Shown here piece by piece: positions 35,501 to 44,490 of a DNA stretch of 64,000 nt (the first letter of the stretch is position 1; every line of letters starts with the position of its first letter). The stretch is from positions 15,748,001-15,812,000 of the forward strand of contig NC_088317.1 in assembly GCF_910592395.1 (NCBI RefSeq). Direction: 5' to 3'. The stretch is from Lineus longissimus. Taxonomy: Eukaryota > Nemertea > Pilidiophora > Heteronemertea > Lineidae. The position numbers were made by a program, and so were the translations under genes. The notes beneath the pieces were generated by a model. That model saw only the letters and a list, made by a program, of their open reading frames with translations, searched no databases and was not told where the DNA came from.

Positions 35501-38500
35501 GAGGATTGTTTTCAAAGGCAAAAGAACAAGGATAATCCTTTGGCTTGTTGCTAACAAAAACTACCAGAGCGTTTTCCTGAATCTTGCGTGCGTGGCAAAT
35601 GACCCAAGACATTAATTATGGAAAATCAATCAGCACAGGCACGAGGTTATCTAATCGGCAAAGACCAGGGCCCGGTTGTTCAAAAGAAGAAATACATTTT
35701 TAAAGATAACTTAGCGTTAAAATTCCTGACTTGGCGTTAAGATAACGTCAAGTTTTATTTTGAGTTGTTCAAACAATATTAGCCTAACATTGGCGTTATC
35801 TTTAACGTTAGATTTAACTTACCTAAAACCCTAAGTTAAATCTAACGTTATCTTTAACTTGATTACCTATACCTACCATGGCAACTAACATCAGTGAACC
35901 AAGATGCAATATTTACTGACATTAGCGTAAGTTTACCCTAACGTTGTTTTGAACAACCCAAATTTAACGCCAAGTTAGCTAACGCCAAGTTAAGGAATTT
36001 AACGTTGATATTTAACTTAACATCAATGAAATTTAACTTCTTTTGAACAACCGGGCCCTGATCTTTTAAGTGATACTTACTTAAAAATCGGAGAACAAGA
36101 CACAAAACGACTGACCAGAGCGTGAATCCAGTGTGCCATTTGTGTTGGTCCGTCACGAGGGCCTGGCCGAGGAACAGGAATATCACAGCTTCGCTTGCCG
36201 CGCTGGAATGGAATCAAAGAAATATCAACTCAAAAGGTTCACCTCTACTCTAGCACCAGTCTACAAACATCTAGGGCCTCGATTCACTCACAACAAGTTA
36301 TGACATTGTGCCATCTCGACCTTGTACAATCCGACATGACCCGACGTTGCAACCAAAATTTGTGGACCCGACAAGAGCCATATCATGGCTAACATTTTAT
36401 TCATGTCTGAGGACTGAGTAAGTAATTAAACCAAGGTATTTGCTGCAATATCTACCTACCTCAACATTTTAGTAAAATATTTGACAGTAGTATAACTCTT
36501 GTGTGAGATGTTATGGAAAGCATACTGGGTTTGCATGAGACCACATCCAATACAACTGAAAAACAGAGGACATAGAAATTTAATATCGAATTCTTCCTCT
36601 TCTTCTTCAGCGTTCGCTCTGCAATTGGAGGTGATATTCTCCAGGGAGTATTCCTCCTCCAAGGCAGGTTCAGCTTTTTACGTGCCACTATGGTTAGATG
36701 CCAGTTTATTGGCCTAGGGGCTCTGGTCTTTGGCCAAGGGGCTCTGGCCTTTGGCCTAGGGGCTCTGGCCTTTGGCCAAGGGGCTCTGGTCTTTGGCCAA
36801 GGGGCTCTGGCCTTTGGCCTAGGGACTCTGGTCTTCTGCCTAGGGGCTCTGGTCTTTGGCCAAGGGGCTCTGGTATTTGGCCAAAGGGCTCTGGTCTTTG
36901 GCCTAGGGGCTCTGGTCTTTGGCCAAGGGGCTCTGGTCTTTGGCCAAGGGGCTCTGGTCTTTGGCCAAGGGGCTCAGGTCTTTGGCCAAGGGGCTCTGGT
37001 CTTTGGCCAAGGTGCTCTGGTCTTTGGCCAAGGGGGTCTGGTCTTCGGCCAGAGGTAGAGTCCACGCAAGCTACTCAATGTTTCCTACCTTATGATACCA
37101 GAGAAGTGGAATAGTTCGGCACAAAGGTAGCTCATGTAGGCAAACACAAACATAAACAGAGGTTCAACAACTGAAACGAAACGAGTAATCATAAAAATCC
37201 TGACAAATAAGTGGTATCAATCTATCAACAGTTGAAAAATACTACCATCTGTTTTTAGGGAAAATGTTAAAGGATTCCCCTCCAATCGAATCTTTAAAGG
37301 GGTATGCCGTTCGTAATTACTGGTGGTCCAGGTAAATAGAAATGCAGTGATACACAATGCCGTAGTGCAGTTATATGTACGACAACCTCATCAACATAGA
37401 TGCAAACTTGGAAATGTGAGTGGAAACGTCTAATTTAATGCTGCTTATGAAAGCAAGTATGTATGTGTTCAAGCTGAATTGATAAGAGTATACTGTTTAT
37501 ACGCACCTCTAACATGTGAGCAATATTTCAACACGATTGACGCTAATATGCCCAGGATTATGCCGATTGTCAGTCCACCCAGACTGATCGTGAAGAACGA
37601 GACAATTCCGAGAATGATCTGATGTGCGGGTATCGTGTCCATCTGGGCAAACGTCTTCATCATGTTGTAAAGGACCACAGTGACAGCATCTAAAAGATAG
37701 CATTGAGCATCTGAACGGGAATCTTTTTCAAATGAGATGAGACCATAATGAGATTCCTCAATGGGGTAGCAGTGAACCTATGGGCGCTAAATGGTAATGG
37801 CTGTCACTAGGGAATGATGCGCAATAAATTTGCATCATTTTGGGTAGTACCCCGGTCACAGTATCTGAAAGATAGCATCGAGCATCTAATCGGGAATCTA
37901 TTTCAAATGAGATAAGATCATAATGTGTTTCCTCATGGGGTGCCAGTGTGCCATAACGTGGCACTGGCTGCCGCTTGGGAATAAAACACAATATGCGCCG
38001 AATCCAAAATGTTGGAGTTAACCATCGAATACCCATACCATGGTATTGCCCCTTGAATTAACCATACCACAGTATTTTAGGCCAATAGCAAAACTTCTAG
38101 GATCAAAAATGTCAAAAAATCTTCCATGCATTTTCAATTAAATTTTGAGCAAGCCGTTTTCCCCAAAATGGCAAAATTGGCTACATCTTGTTTGCAATGG
38201 AATGCGTCAAATAGAGAATGCACTTACCATTCAATAGAGATTCACCAAACACCAAGAAATAGAGGACGTTATTCACACCAACTTCTTGGAAAATGGCGAG
38301 AACGGCTACGGGGTCCACCGCCACAATCAACGAAGCGAATAGGAAACAACTGACGAGATCGATTTCGATTTCGCCCATGGCACCACATGCTGCCAGGCCA
38401 TAGAGGGCGGGTCCGAGTATGATGAAGTTGAGAATTGTACCCTGTAAAAGATGAACGATATATTTCGTCATGGAGATGAGTGATATTGAAATATACCAAG

Positions 38501-41500
38501 TAAAATGTTTCTTTTTTGGTGGTTGAATAAACCGAAAAATGATTCAGTGTCGATTGAATCTATTCATTGGGTGATATGAATAAAGACCAGCAAATGCTTT
38601 TATTTAAATCTCCATGTACATTTACACTAGGCCTTCCTGTACAAAACCAGAGTAAAAGCATTTGCTAGTCTTTATTCATATCACCCATTGTCTTAGCATG
38701 TATAGAAAAGGAACTACAATATCAAATGATTTTGAGAATAGTGCCCCGAAAAAGATGAATGATTCATTTTCATCAGGCTGATGTTGAAGAATGTGGAACG
38801 ATATGAAGTAAAGTTCTTCTTCTTTAGGGCCGTAGTAATCAGTTTAACTGTCCAAACAATTGACAAGGTCTATGTGGATCTTAAAAGAGAGGTGTCCTGA
38901 TTAGAGAGGTCAAATCGAATGGAAACAATTTGGGAACAAAAACGTGTGTCCTTAATAGAGAGGGTGTCCTAAATAGAGATGTGTCCACAAAGGGAGGTTC
39001 TACTGTACTTGCCGCGACTGCAAATACCAACACAACTCCAATGTTGTCGAAAAATGTCCGGTCGTGCAGACTGTAGGCGGACTCAAGGATGATACTGGAA
39101 GAAGAAGACAAGCTTATTCATTCTGGGAAAATTGAGGTTTGTCGTATTGCAGGTTAATTCTAAGTCATTCATAGGGAAAGCATAGTTAATTTGCATTTAA
39201 AGTGTTTTTTTCCACCACACTAACACTCCTCAAAATGCTATTTTTGTTAAAAATAGAAATACACTAGAACATCCCTATTAAGGACACTGTTGGGACTGAC
39301 AGATGCTGTCCTAAATAGAGAGGTGTCCTGATTAGAGAGGTCGAATTGAATGGAAACAACCAATTTGGGACCAAAACTAGTGTCCTTAATAGAGATAGGT
39401 TGTTCTTATTAGAGAGGTGTCCGCTAAGGGAGGTTCCACTGTAATGAGATGAGAGCTGAACGTCAACGAGGATGTGAAAAGGTAGAAGGAAACCGGAGAC
39501 TCCGAGGAAATGTACACCGTCAAAGTGAGTCGCCCTCGCTGTCACATGAGGATACCGGGACCGAGCTGGCATCGTTCCCAGGACCTCAAAGGGTAACTCG
39601 TGTCAAATTTCACCATGTTTTAGCTGTTTTTGACAAATGACTACGTCACTTTCTCATAAATCGGTAAGGTTTTCGAATCGAAATGCACATTTTCGAGAAA
39701 TTGATGGTTTAATCCCACCCAGACGGCTCGCTTCGATGCCGTTTTCGTTGATGATGTCACAACATGAACATTTTCGCGGTCGCGGTGGTTTACATTCAGC
39801 GATTTTATATTAATTCCAATCAAAAATGGAAAATTTGAGCTTTACATTTGTGATCAAAAATTAAAAATGGACGTATTTCCGCAAAGTTGTAAATGACAAC
39901 ATAGTACCACTTTAAAGGTGACGTGCGCTGATGTCTGCATCAGTTAAACGACTACACTCGACTTACGGAGGTAGAAGGAAGAGGAAAAACATCTTTGGAG
40001 TGAAGTATGAATTGATCTCAGCTGCACCGGTGAAACTGGAAGAAAGAAGATGAAGTCATGGATGGTGCAATCACATATATGTGATCCGTCACAGCAAAAG
40101 CAGGCGCATGTCGCTCTGAGCTTGGCAGGGTGAGACGGACTGTTTGTTCATTTCTCTATTGTCTGCCTTTTGTGAAATATGAGCACATCAATTTCTCCCA
40201 ATATCTTCTGGTGTCATTTAGGCTCATCTTCTGTGCGACATGCGCCTGGTTTTGGTGTGACGAGTCACAAATACGGTAGAACCTCTCTATTAAGGACACC
40301 TACCGGACTGACAAGTGCTGTCCTTATTAGAGGTGTCCTGATTAGAGAGGTCAAATTGAATGGAAGCAACCGATTTTGGACCATAACTAGTGTCCTTGAT
40401 GGAGAGGTTGTCCTTAATAGAGAGGTGTCGGCTAAGGGAGGTTCCACTGTATGGTCCTTTCTAACACCACTCATAAATCAGTGAATGGAAATTTTTTAAT
40501 TTCTTCTATGCCATGCCAAGAATCAGCATTAAACATGATAAAAACGAAAATGGCAATGTACACGGCAAAGAGTTTCCTTTAACTGGATGAGAATATGAAA
40601 AACCAACTAAAAGAGATACGTACTGAAAGACAAGGCCAACAACAGTACCAAGGATTATGAGGATACTGAAAAAAAGAGAGCACAGTGTTAGGCAGAACTT
40701 GATCATGGCACATGTGCCCATCTGATTGGGAATTTAAAGACTGAACATGCTCATTATTTAACCAATTAACAAGGTCACAATGACACAATTCCACCTATCC
40801 ACAAGAGATCAATCTATGGTTTTCCAAGCTTAAAATTTCAATCAAAGAGTTTCGCTCAAACTTCTTACCATGATTCTGGTATGTATGAAGACAAGAAGTT
40901 GGCATGATGATAAACTGGAATAAAAATATAGGATGATTTAAACGCTTTTTAAAAAAGTGAAGTGATCCTTGCAAAACTTCACGGAAAAGTTCAACATCTT
41001 CACATTATACAGAGTTTTGCCTGGATTCCGTTCAGAAAACCAATCAACCGATAAGTGACCACATCAATTGACATGATTTTAAAATTGGTAGGTTTTTCTG
41101 ATACTTAAATTTGAGTCGATGAATCATGCATCTATTCCAGTGGGGCTCAGGATCAACAAATTGTGAGGGGGTAATGCACTCCTCATATGAGTGTACACAC
41201 CTCAATTTCACCAGCCACAAGAGATAAGGAGTGTCTGATGTTACCGGAAATCTATTCCACACAAAACACGGTCGTGTTGACAAGTTGATTAGCAATCAAG
41301 TCATAACGATCGTATCAGCGAGAAAAGTTAATTAGACAGTGTGACAGTTCATTTATTTCCTTCCGGCTAGAATTGTCTAGAGGCGGAAATAAGGTTAGTT
41401 GCTAAGAAGTGTGCAGCACAGAATTAACACTTTTACTATAAAACATGTGACATAAAATCAGCTCTCTGTCGTTTTTTCCTGTTTTCGTCAGGAAATGTGA

Positions 41501-41950
41501 GAACATTATTCGAAAGCTTTTAAAAATGCGATTAGAAACAAAGCTTACAACACCTATATGTATTGGAAATTATGATATAATCCCCAAAATTGCCATCAAC
41601 GCTATTACTTCGATGCGCTTTGAGTCAAAGCATCACACTGGGTCAATCACCATAGCAACAACGGTTGCCAAGGAATACTTACGTATTTTACTCAATGCCA
41701 CTACCAATATAAACAAACACACAAGCAGCGGCAACTCCACGTAATCGAAATTCCATGCTGCCACGTGAATCCCTTTGTGCCCATGGTCATCTCCGTGGTC
41801 AGTATCGTTACCGTGGTCACTAGCATTGCCACGGTCACTGGAGTTACCAAGAGCACGGTCGCTTCTAGCGACTGATGCTCCGCGAATGTGCAGGACGAGG
41901 CTGAGGAGTAGTACACAGGGGAACAAGAAGGTGGCGGTACTGGTCTTCAT
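26503..41950 (-). CDS. Na+/H+ exchanger, SLC9A family (plasma-membrane NHE2/NHE3-like), complete, 20 exons, 824 aa
   Basis: Electroneutral Na+/H+ antiporter with an N-terminal signal peptide, a multi-pass exchanger domain and a cytoplasmic regulatory tail. Exons: 41950-41683, 40914-40869, 40665-40624, 40035-39967, 39094-39013, 38441-38228, 37689-37507, 37170-37089, 36555-36460, 36202-36081, 35096-35020, 34301-34173, 33742-33587, 33147-33038, 32608-32516, 31523-31476, 29818-29712, 27798-27656, 27333-27129, 26705-26503. Phases all join; total 2475 nt. Hallmarks: YIPESC; FFLFLLPPIILESAYSL; VDPVAVLAIF with Asp212; FGESLLND with Glu236 and Asp241, the ion-site region; NISHKSYTTVKYF; AYGGLRGA near 428; FIQGTTIKPLV. 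The luminal start is rich in His, Asp and N-glycosylation sequons. The tail is basic, then Ser/Pro-rich, ending PLMKDDETIM. Exon 5 uses a GC donor (GCG|GCAAGT). Exon 16 (48 nt) has a weak GTTTGG donor and may be optional. Closest subtype is not settled. Confidence 0.93.
27372..27536 (+). mobile_element. TA-flanked 'AACCTC' MITE, copy 5
   Basis: Lies in the exchanger intron between exons 18 and 19, about 40 bp before the exon 19 acceptor. The left end is worn (CGGAACCCCCCTTAG); the right end TAGAGAGGTTCTACTG is followed by TA. Confidence 0.8.
28309..28635 (-). mobile_element. TTAA-flanked 325-bp MITE, copy 1
   Basis: Starts AGTGATACTATGATGTG after a TTAA and ends CACGAGTTACCCT before TTGA, so one flank is altered. 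It carries an exact TGACGTCA inside. The left border is a mirror, AGTATCACT-TTAA-AGTGATACT, suggesting a second, lost end or a nested insertion. It lies in the exchanger intron between exons 17 and 18. Confidence 0.8.
28801..29046 (-). mobile_element. tRNA-derived SINE
   Basis: On the minus strand the head reads GGGGCAGTGGTAGCGCAGTG with an A-box, then GGTCGTGGGTTCGACTCCC with a B-box, as in tRNA genes. The body ends in AGCGCTATATAAATGCATC and an (ATT)n tail at 28801-28820. It does not fold as an intact tRNA. It lies in an exchanger intron. Confidence 0.85.
29152..29395. repeat. Tandem duplication, about 120-bp unit
   Basis: Two copies of a unit with AGCAC-GTTAAAAAATCATGC through GAGTCTGGGTTTTTTAG. 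They differ at a few bases only. Confidence 0.85.
29890..30045. repeat. Tandem repeat, about 52-bp unit, three copies
   Basis: Unit with ATTACATGTATGTGGCCTAC followed by TGCACCAAAGAAGGTGGTAAG. Confidence 0.8.
30305..31037. repeat. Minisatellite, unit about 107-118 bp, about seven copies
   Basis: Unit from GATCTACGTCCTTGGTGATA through CAGGTGACTATTCAAAACG and GTTAACTGGAGACAGAAATG. It fills part of the exchanger intron between exons 16 and 17. Confidence 0.92.
31818..31960 (-). mobile_element. TA-flanked 'AACCTC' MITE, copy 6 (internally shortened)
   Basis: TA flanks CAATAGAACCTCTCTATT at one end and GGGAGGTTCCACTG at the other. It is 143 bp, so an internal block is missing. It lies in an exchanger intron. 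Confidence 0.82.
32205..32393. repeat. 30-bp minisatellite, six copies
   Basis: Nearly perfect copies of ATTGAGCTATTTCAGCTTTC followed by ACACCTGCAG. They lie in the exchanger intron between exons 15 and 16. Open frames across it are repeat artefacts. Confidence 0.95.
33905..34076 (-). mobile_element. TA-flanked 'AACCTC' MITE, copy 7
   Basis: TA before CAGTGGAACCTCTCTATT; the far end GGGAGGTTCCACTG is followed by CA, so one target base has changed. It lies in the exchanger intron between exons 12 and 13. Confidence 0.82.
34326..34502. repeat. Tandem duplication, 88-bp unit
   Basis: Two copies of AAATCAAAATAAACAGGAAA through TTGACCTGACCAAAGTGACA, almost identical. They begin just upstream of the exchanger exon 12 acceptor. 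Confidence 0.9.
34580..34905. repeat. Tandem duplication, about 155-bp unit, with AAC microsatellites
   Basis: Two copies of a unit that opens CCCCTGAAG-GGGGAATGTAA, contains an expanded (ACA)n/(AAC)n run and ends in AATTTCACGG-CATAT. Confidence 0.85.
35100..35345. repeat. Tandem duplication, about 124-bp unit
   Basis: Two copies of ACAATAAAGGACGGTAAACG through CATTACAAGAATTTCTTCTG, directly upstream of exchanger exon 11 on the minus strand. Confidence 0.88.
35666..36060. mobile_element. Fold-back element with CAGGGCCCGGTTGTTCAAAAG ends
   Basis: A perfect 24-bp end (CAGGGCCCGGTTGTTC, then AAAAGAAG) is mirrored at 36037-36060. The interior is made of repeated AACGTTA and AACTTAG-type motifs in both orientations. 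No coding capacity. It sits in the exchanger intron between exons 10 and 11. Two other fold-backs in the window have related ends. Confidence 0.85.
36705..37060. repeat. 21-bp G-rich minisatellite, about 17 copies
   Basis: Unit GGGGCTCTGGTCTTTGGCCA plus A. Because the unit is a multiple of three, three frames stay open and give false 119-138-residue proteins. It begins about 30 bp after the exchanger exon 8 donor. Confidence 0.95.
37682..38015. repeat. Diverged tandem duplication spanning the exchanger exon 7 acceptor
   Basis: The block around the exon 7 acceptor (37682-37850) recurs at about 37856-38010, with AAAGATAGCATTGAGCATCT matching AAAGATAGCATCGAGCATCT. The second copy keeps an AG but not the coding sequence. 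Confidence 0.65.
38568..38687. mobile_element. 120-bp hairpin, 35-bp arms
   Basis: TGGGTGATATGAATAAAGAC at the left is the inverse of the right end GTCTTTATTCATATCACCCA, with one mismatch in 35. It lies in the exchanger intron between exons 5 and 6. Probably a small MITE. Confidence 0.75.
38881..39005 (-). mobile_element. TA-flanked 'AACCTC' MITE, copy 8 (5'-truncated, touching a splice donor)
   Basis: The right end GGGAGGTTCTACTG is followed by TA at 39006-39007. On the minus strand those two bases are positions +6 and +7 of the exon 5 donor GCG|GCAAGTA. The other end of the element is missing. Confidence 0.8.
39262..39441 (-). mobile_element. TA-flanked 'AACCTC' MITE, copy 9
   Basis: TA on both sides; ends CACTAGAACATCCCTATT and GGGAGGTTCCACTG. 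Confidence 0.83.
39589..39911 (+). mobile_element. TTAA-flanked 325-bp MITE, copy 2
   Basis: Runs from AGGGTAACTCGTGTCAAATT to ATAGTACCACT followed by TTAA; the left flank is TCAA. The CRE-like site is mutated here (TGATGTCA). It lies in an exchanger intron. Confidence 0.8.
40088..40270. mobile_element. Fold-back-family element, diverged relative of 26015-26235
   Basis: Ends CGTCACAGCAAAAGCAGGCG and CCTGGTTTTGGTGTGACGAG are inverted matches. The interior has TTTGTGAAATATGAGCACAT. An 'AACCTC' MITE follows within a few bases. Confidence 0.7.
40274..40449 (-). mobile_element. TA-flanked 'AACCTC' MITE, copy 10
   Basis: TA flanks CGGTAGAACCTCTCTATT and GGGAGGTTCCACTG. It lies in the exchanger intron between exons 3 and 4. 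Confidence 0.84.
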
Positions 41951-42714
41951 CTTGATGCATCATTTCTTGAACCTGAAATGACCAAACAAAAAAAAGGTTT
42001 CAAGAGCATTACGTTGTTATATTTATTCCCTCTATTGCAAATATTCCAGCAAACTTTTTTATCAACAGGGAATAACGAGTATGGTGAAAACTGATCGCCA
42101 CATACACATAGAAATTGTTTATTAATTATAAATCTTATTTCAAAACGAGCAGATCTTGAATTTTCATACTCCATTTTGAAAAGAAACCCAAGAAATCTGT
42201 CGACACTATCCATGAGAGCGGTGTTCTGCATGCTATATGAAATCGCAAAAAATTCCTTCCCACCGATGAATTTATTCCAGGCACTACATATCGGTCTGGT
42301 GATTTAAGGGGTATATGCCCAACAGTGTAGGTCTTTAAGGCTGCTGGAGATAGACAAAAGTCTCACTGGAATCCTTTTTTTACAACACACCTTTCAGTAC
42401 CTTTCGCCCATCAATTTCGCCAGCCACAAATGAGTCTGGCAAGTCTATTGTGGTCTGTAAGTACTGATAAATGAATCTAAAATACCATATTATGTCTATG
42501 CAATGTCCATATGAATGAATTATGCATGAAGCAAAAAAACCAGCAGATAATTCTCGAAACGTTGTGAATATCATTAACATAAAATACACAGTCGGGAGTG
42601 GTAAACAATTCATGACAGTTAGATTCATATACAGCACCATCCAATCTATTCCGATAGGGCATTTATGTTGTATTGTAGTTAAGCATTGTCAAGTGACAGA
42701 TCATTAACTTTAGA

Positions 42715-43560
42715 AATTGACCTCGGTGACCTTGAAAAATTAGGTCAAACCAAAAACTTGTATGATAAACAATTGTAGGACGTATCCTCAGTAGATACGA
42801 TACCAATTTCATCAAATTCCTTCGAGTTGTATATTTTTCAATTTTCACCTAATTCCCCCTTGTGGCAAGGGCCTTGTGGTGAAACTAGGCATCGGATTGG
42901 GCCGATTTTCACAGGCGAAGAATGCCAACTGATATGCTTGCTATGGTATAATACCAAATATCTTTTGAAAATCTTTTGATCTGAGGTCAGAGTGTTAACG
43001 TTGTCTCGATGGTCGGACGGACAGACAGACAGACCCACAGATGCCATAGAGGACAACAATACCCCTCGGCCATGCAAACCTTCCCTACCACAACCTTATC
43101 TAAGACAATGACAGAAGACATTAATATTGCGGTTATTGGCAACTTTTGAACTTGACCTCGGTGATGACCTTGAAAAGTTAGGTCAAACCAAAAACTTGTA
43201 TGATAAACATGTAGGATGTATTCTCAGTAGATACACTTACGATACCAATTTCATCAAATTCCTTCGAGCTGTATATTCTTCAATTTTCACCTAATGCTCC
43301 CTTGTGGTGAAACTAGGCATCGGATTGGGCCGATTTTCACAGGCGAAGAATGCCAACTGACATGCTTGCTATGGTATAATACCAAATATCTTTTGAAAAT
43401 CTTTTGATCTGAAGTCAGAGTGTTAACGTTGTCTCGATAGTCGGACGGACAGACAGACAGACCCACAGATGCCATAGAGGACAACAATACCCCTCGGCCA
43501 TGCAAACCTTCCCTACCACAACCTTATCTAAGACAATGACAGATGACATTAATATTGCGG
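42715..43560. repeat. Tandem duplication, unit about 420 bp
   Basis: Two copies, about 42715-43130 and 43149-43560, sharing GACCTCGGTGA, AGGTCAAACCAAAAACTTGT, TTCACAGGCGAAGAATGCCA, a GGACGGACAGACAGACAGAC block and CCCCTCGGCCATGCAAACC. They differ by a few percent and small indels. No open frame or transposase. Confidence 0.9.
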
Positions 43561-44315
43561 TTATTGGCAATCAAGACCAAATACAGGTTTATTGATTCTG
43601 CTAACAATGGGATTAACCTAATCAGGCAGGTACATGTAGTAATGTCTTGAAATAATTGGTCTACCCTGCCATTAGTTCTTGATGGCTCAATAGCAAGTCT
43701 TCCAGAAGTAACGAAGCCTACTGTCACTTCAACGCTGACTCTGTTCGTTCAAAATTTGAAAATTGCAAATTTGTATCTGGTCACTAGATTCAGGGAACAC
43801 CTGTTTGATAGAAAATAGTATACAAGTACTCAAAACTATTGAATATTCAATTTAAAAAAACAATATGATAATAATCATAACTGAGGGGGACTCGACATTC
43901 AGGTCTCGGAATTCATTAAATTCTTGTTTTAATCATCAGTGCAGCTGCTTGTATTTAAAATAGCCCAGGGTGGTATGACAGCAAAGGAAGATGTCAGCAT
44001 GTAATTCTAGCAGCAAAGTCTGCTTTATCTGACTATGTGCAGAGTAAGGGTAGATGAAGGTGTGCCAGGCCATAGGACTTTTAAAAACAACCCTGTTGCA
44101 GCAGGTGACGCGCAGTGACAGCACGTCATGCATGTCATGTACATTGTCTCATGTTGCGCAGGTGACGTGCACGGCACAAAATTTTATTTCAGCTATAAAT
44201 ACATGTAGAAGCTACATGTATTTTTTGGTTATGCCATAATTTAACAAAAAGAAGAATGCTAAAGATAAAGGCATTACCAAGCATTGATAACGAGTATAGA
44301 GCAAGTTATCAATTA

Positions 44316-44490
44316 CAGTGGAACCCCCTTTAGCGGACACTTCTCCATTAAGGACAACCTCTCTATTAAGGACACTAGTTTTGGTCACAAATTGGTCGTT
44401 TCCATTCAATGGGACCTCTCTTATCAGGACACCTTTCTATAAAGGACAGCATTTGTCCGTCCCGGAGGTATCCTTAATAGCTAGAGGTTG
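44316..44490 (+). mobile_element. TA-flanked 'AACCTC' MITE, copy 11
   Basis: TA then CAGTGGAACCCCCTTTAG; the right end is degraded (TAGCTAGAGGTTGAAAC). Confidence 0.78.

Noticed and set aside
36698-37114. Open frames of 119-138 residues of repeated GLWPRGS, ALVFGQG or PEPLGQR
   Set aside because: They are three frames of a 21-bp minisatellite inside an intron; a unit that is a multiple of three keeps all frames open.
39001-39013. GT donor (GTACAG) for exchanger exon 5
   Set aside because: Puts the next exon out of frame; only the GC donor keeps the family-conserved reading and the 2475-nt total.
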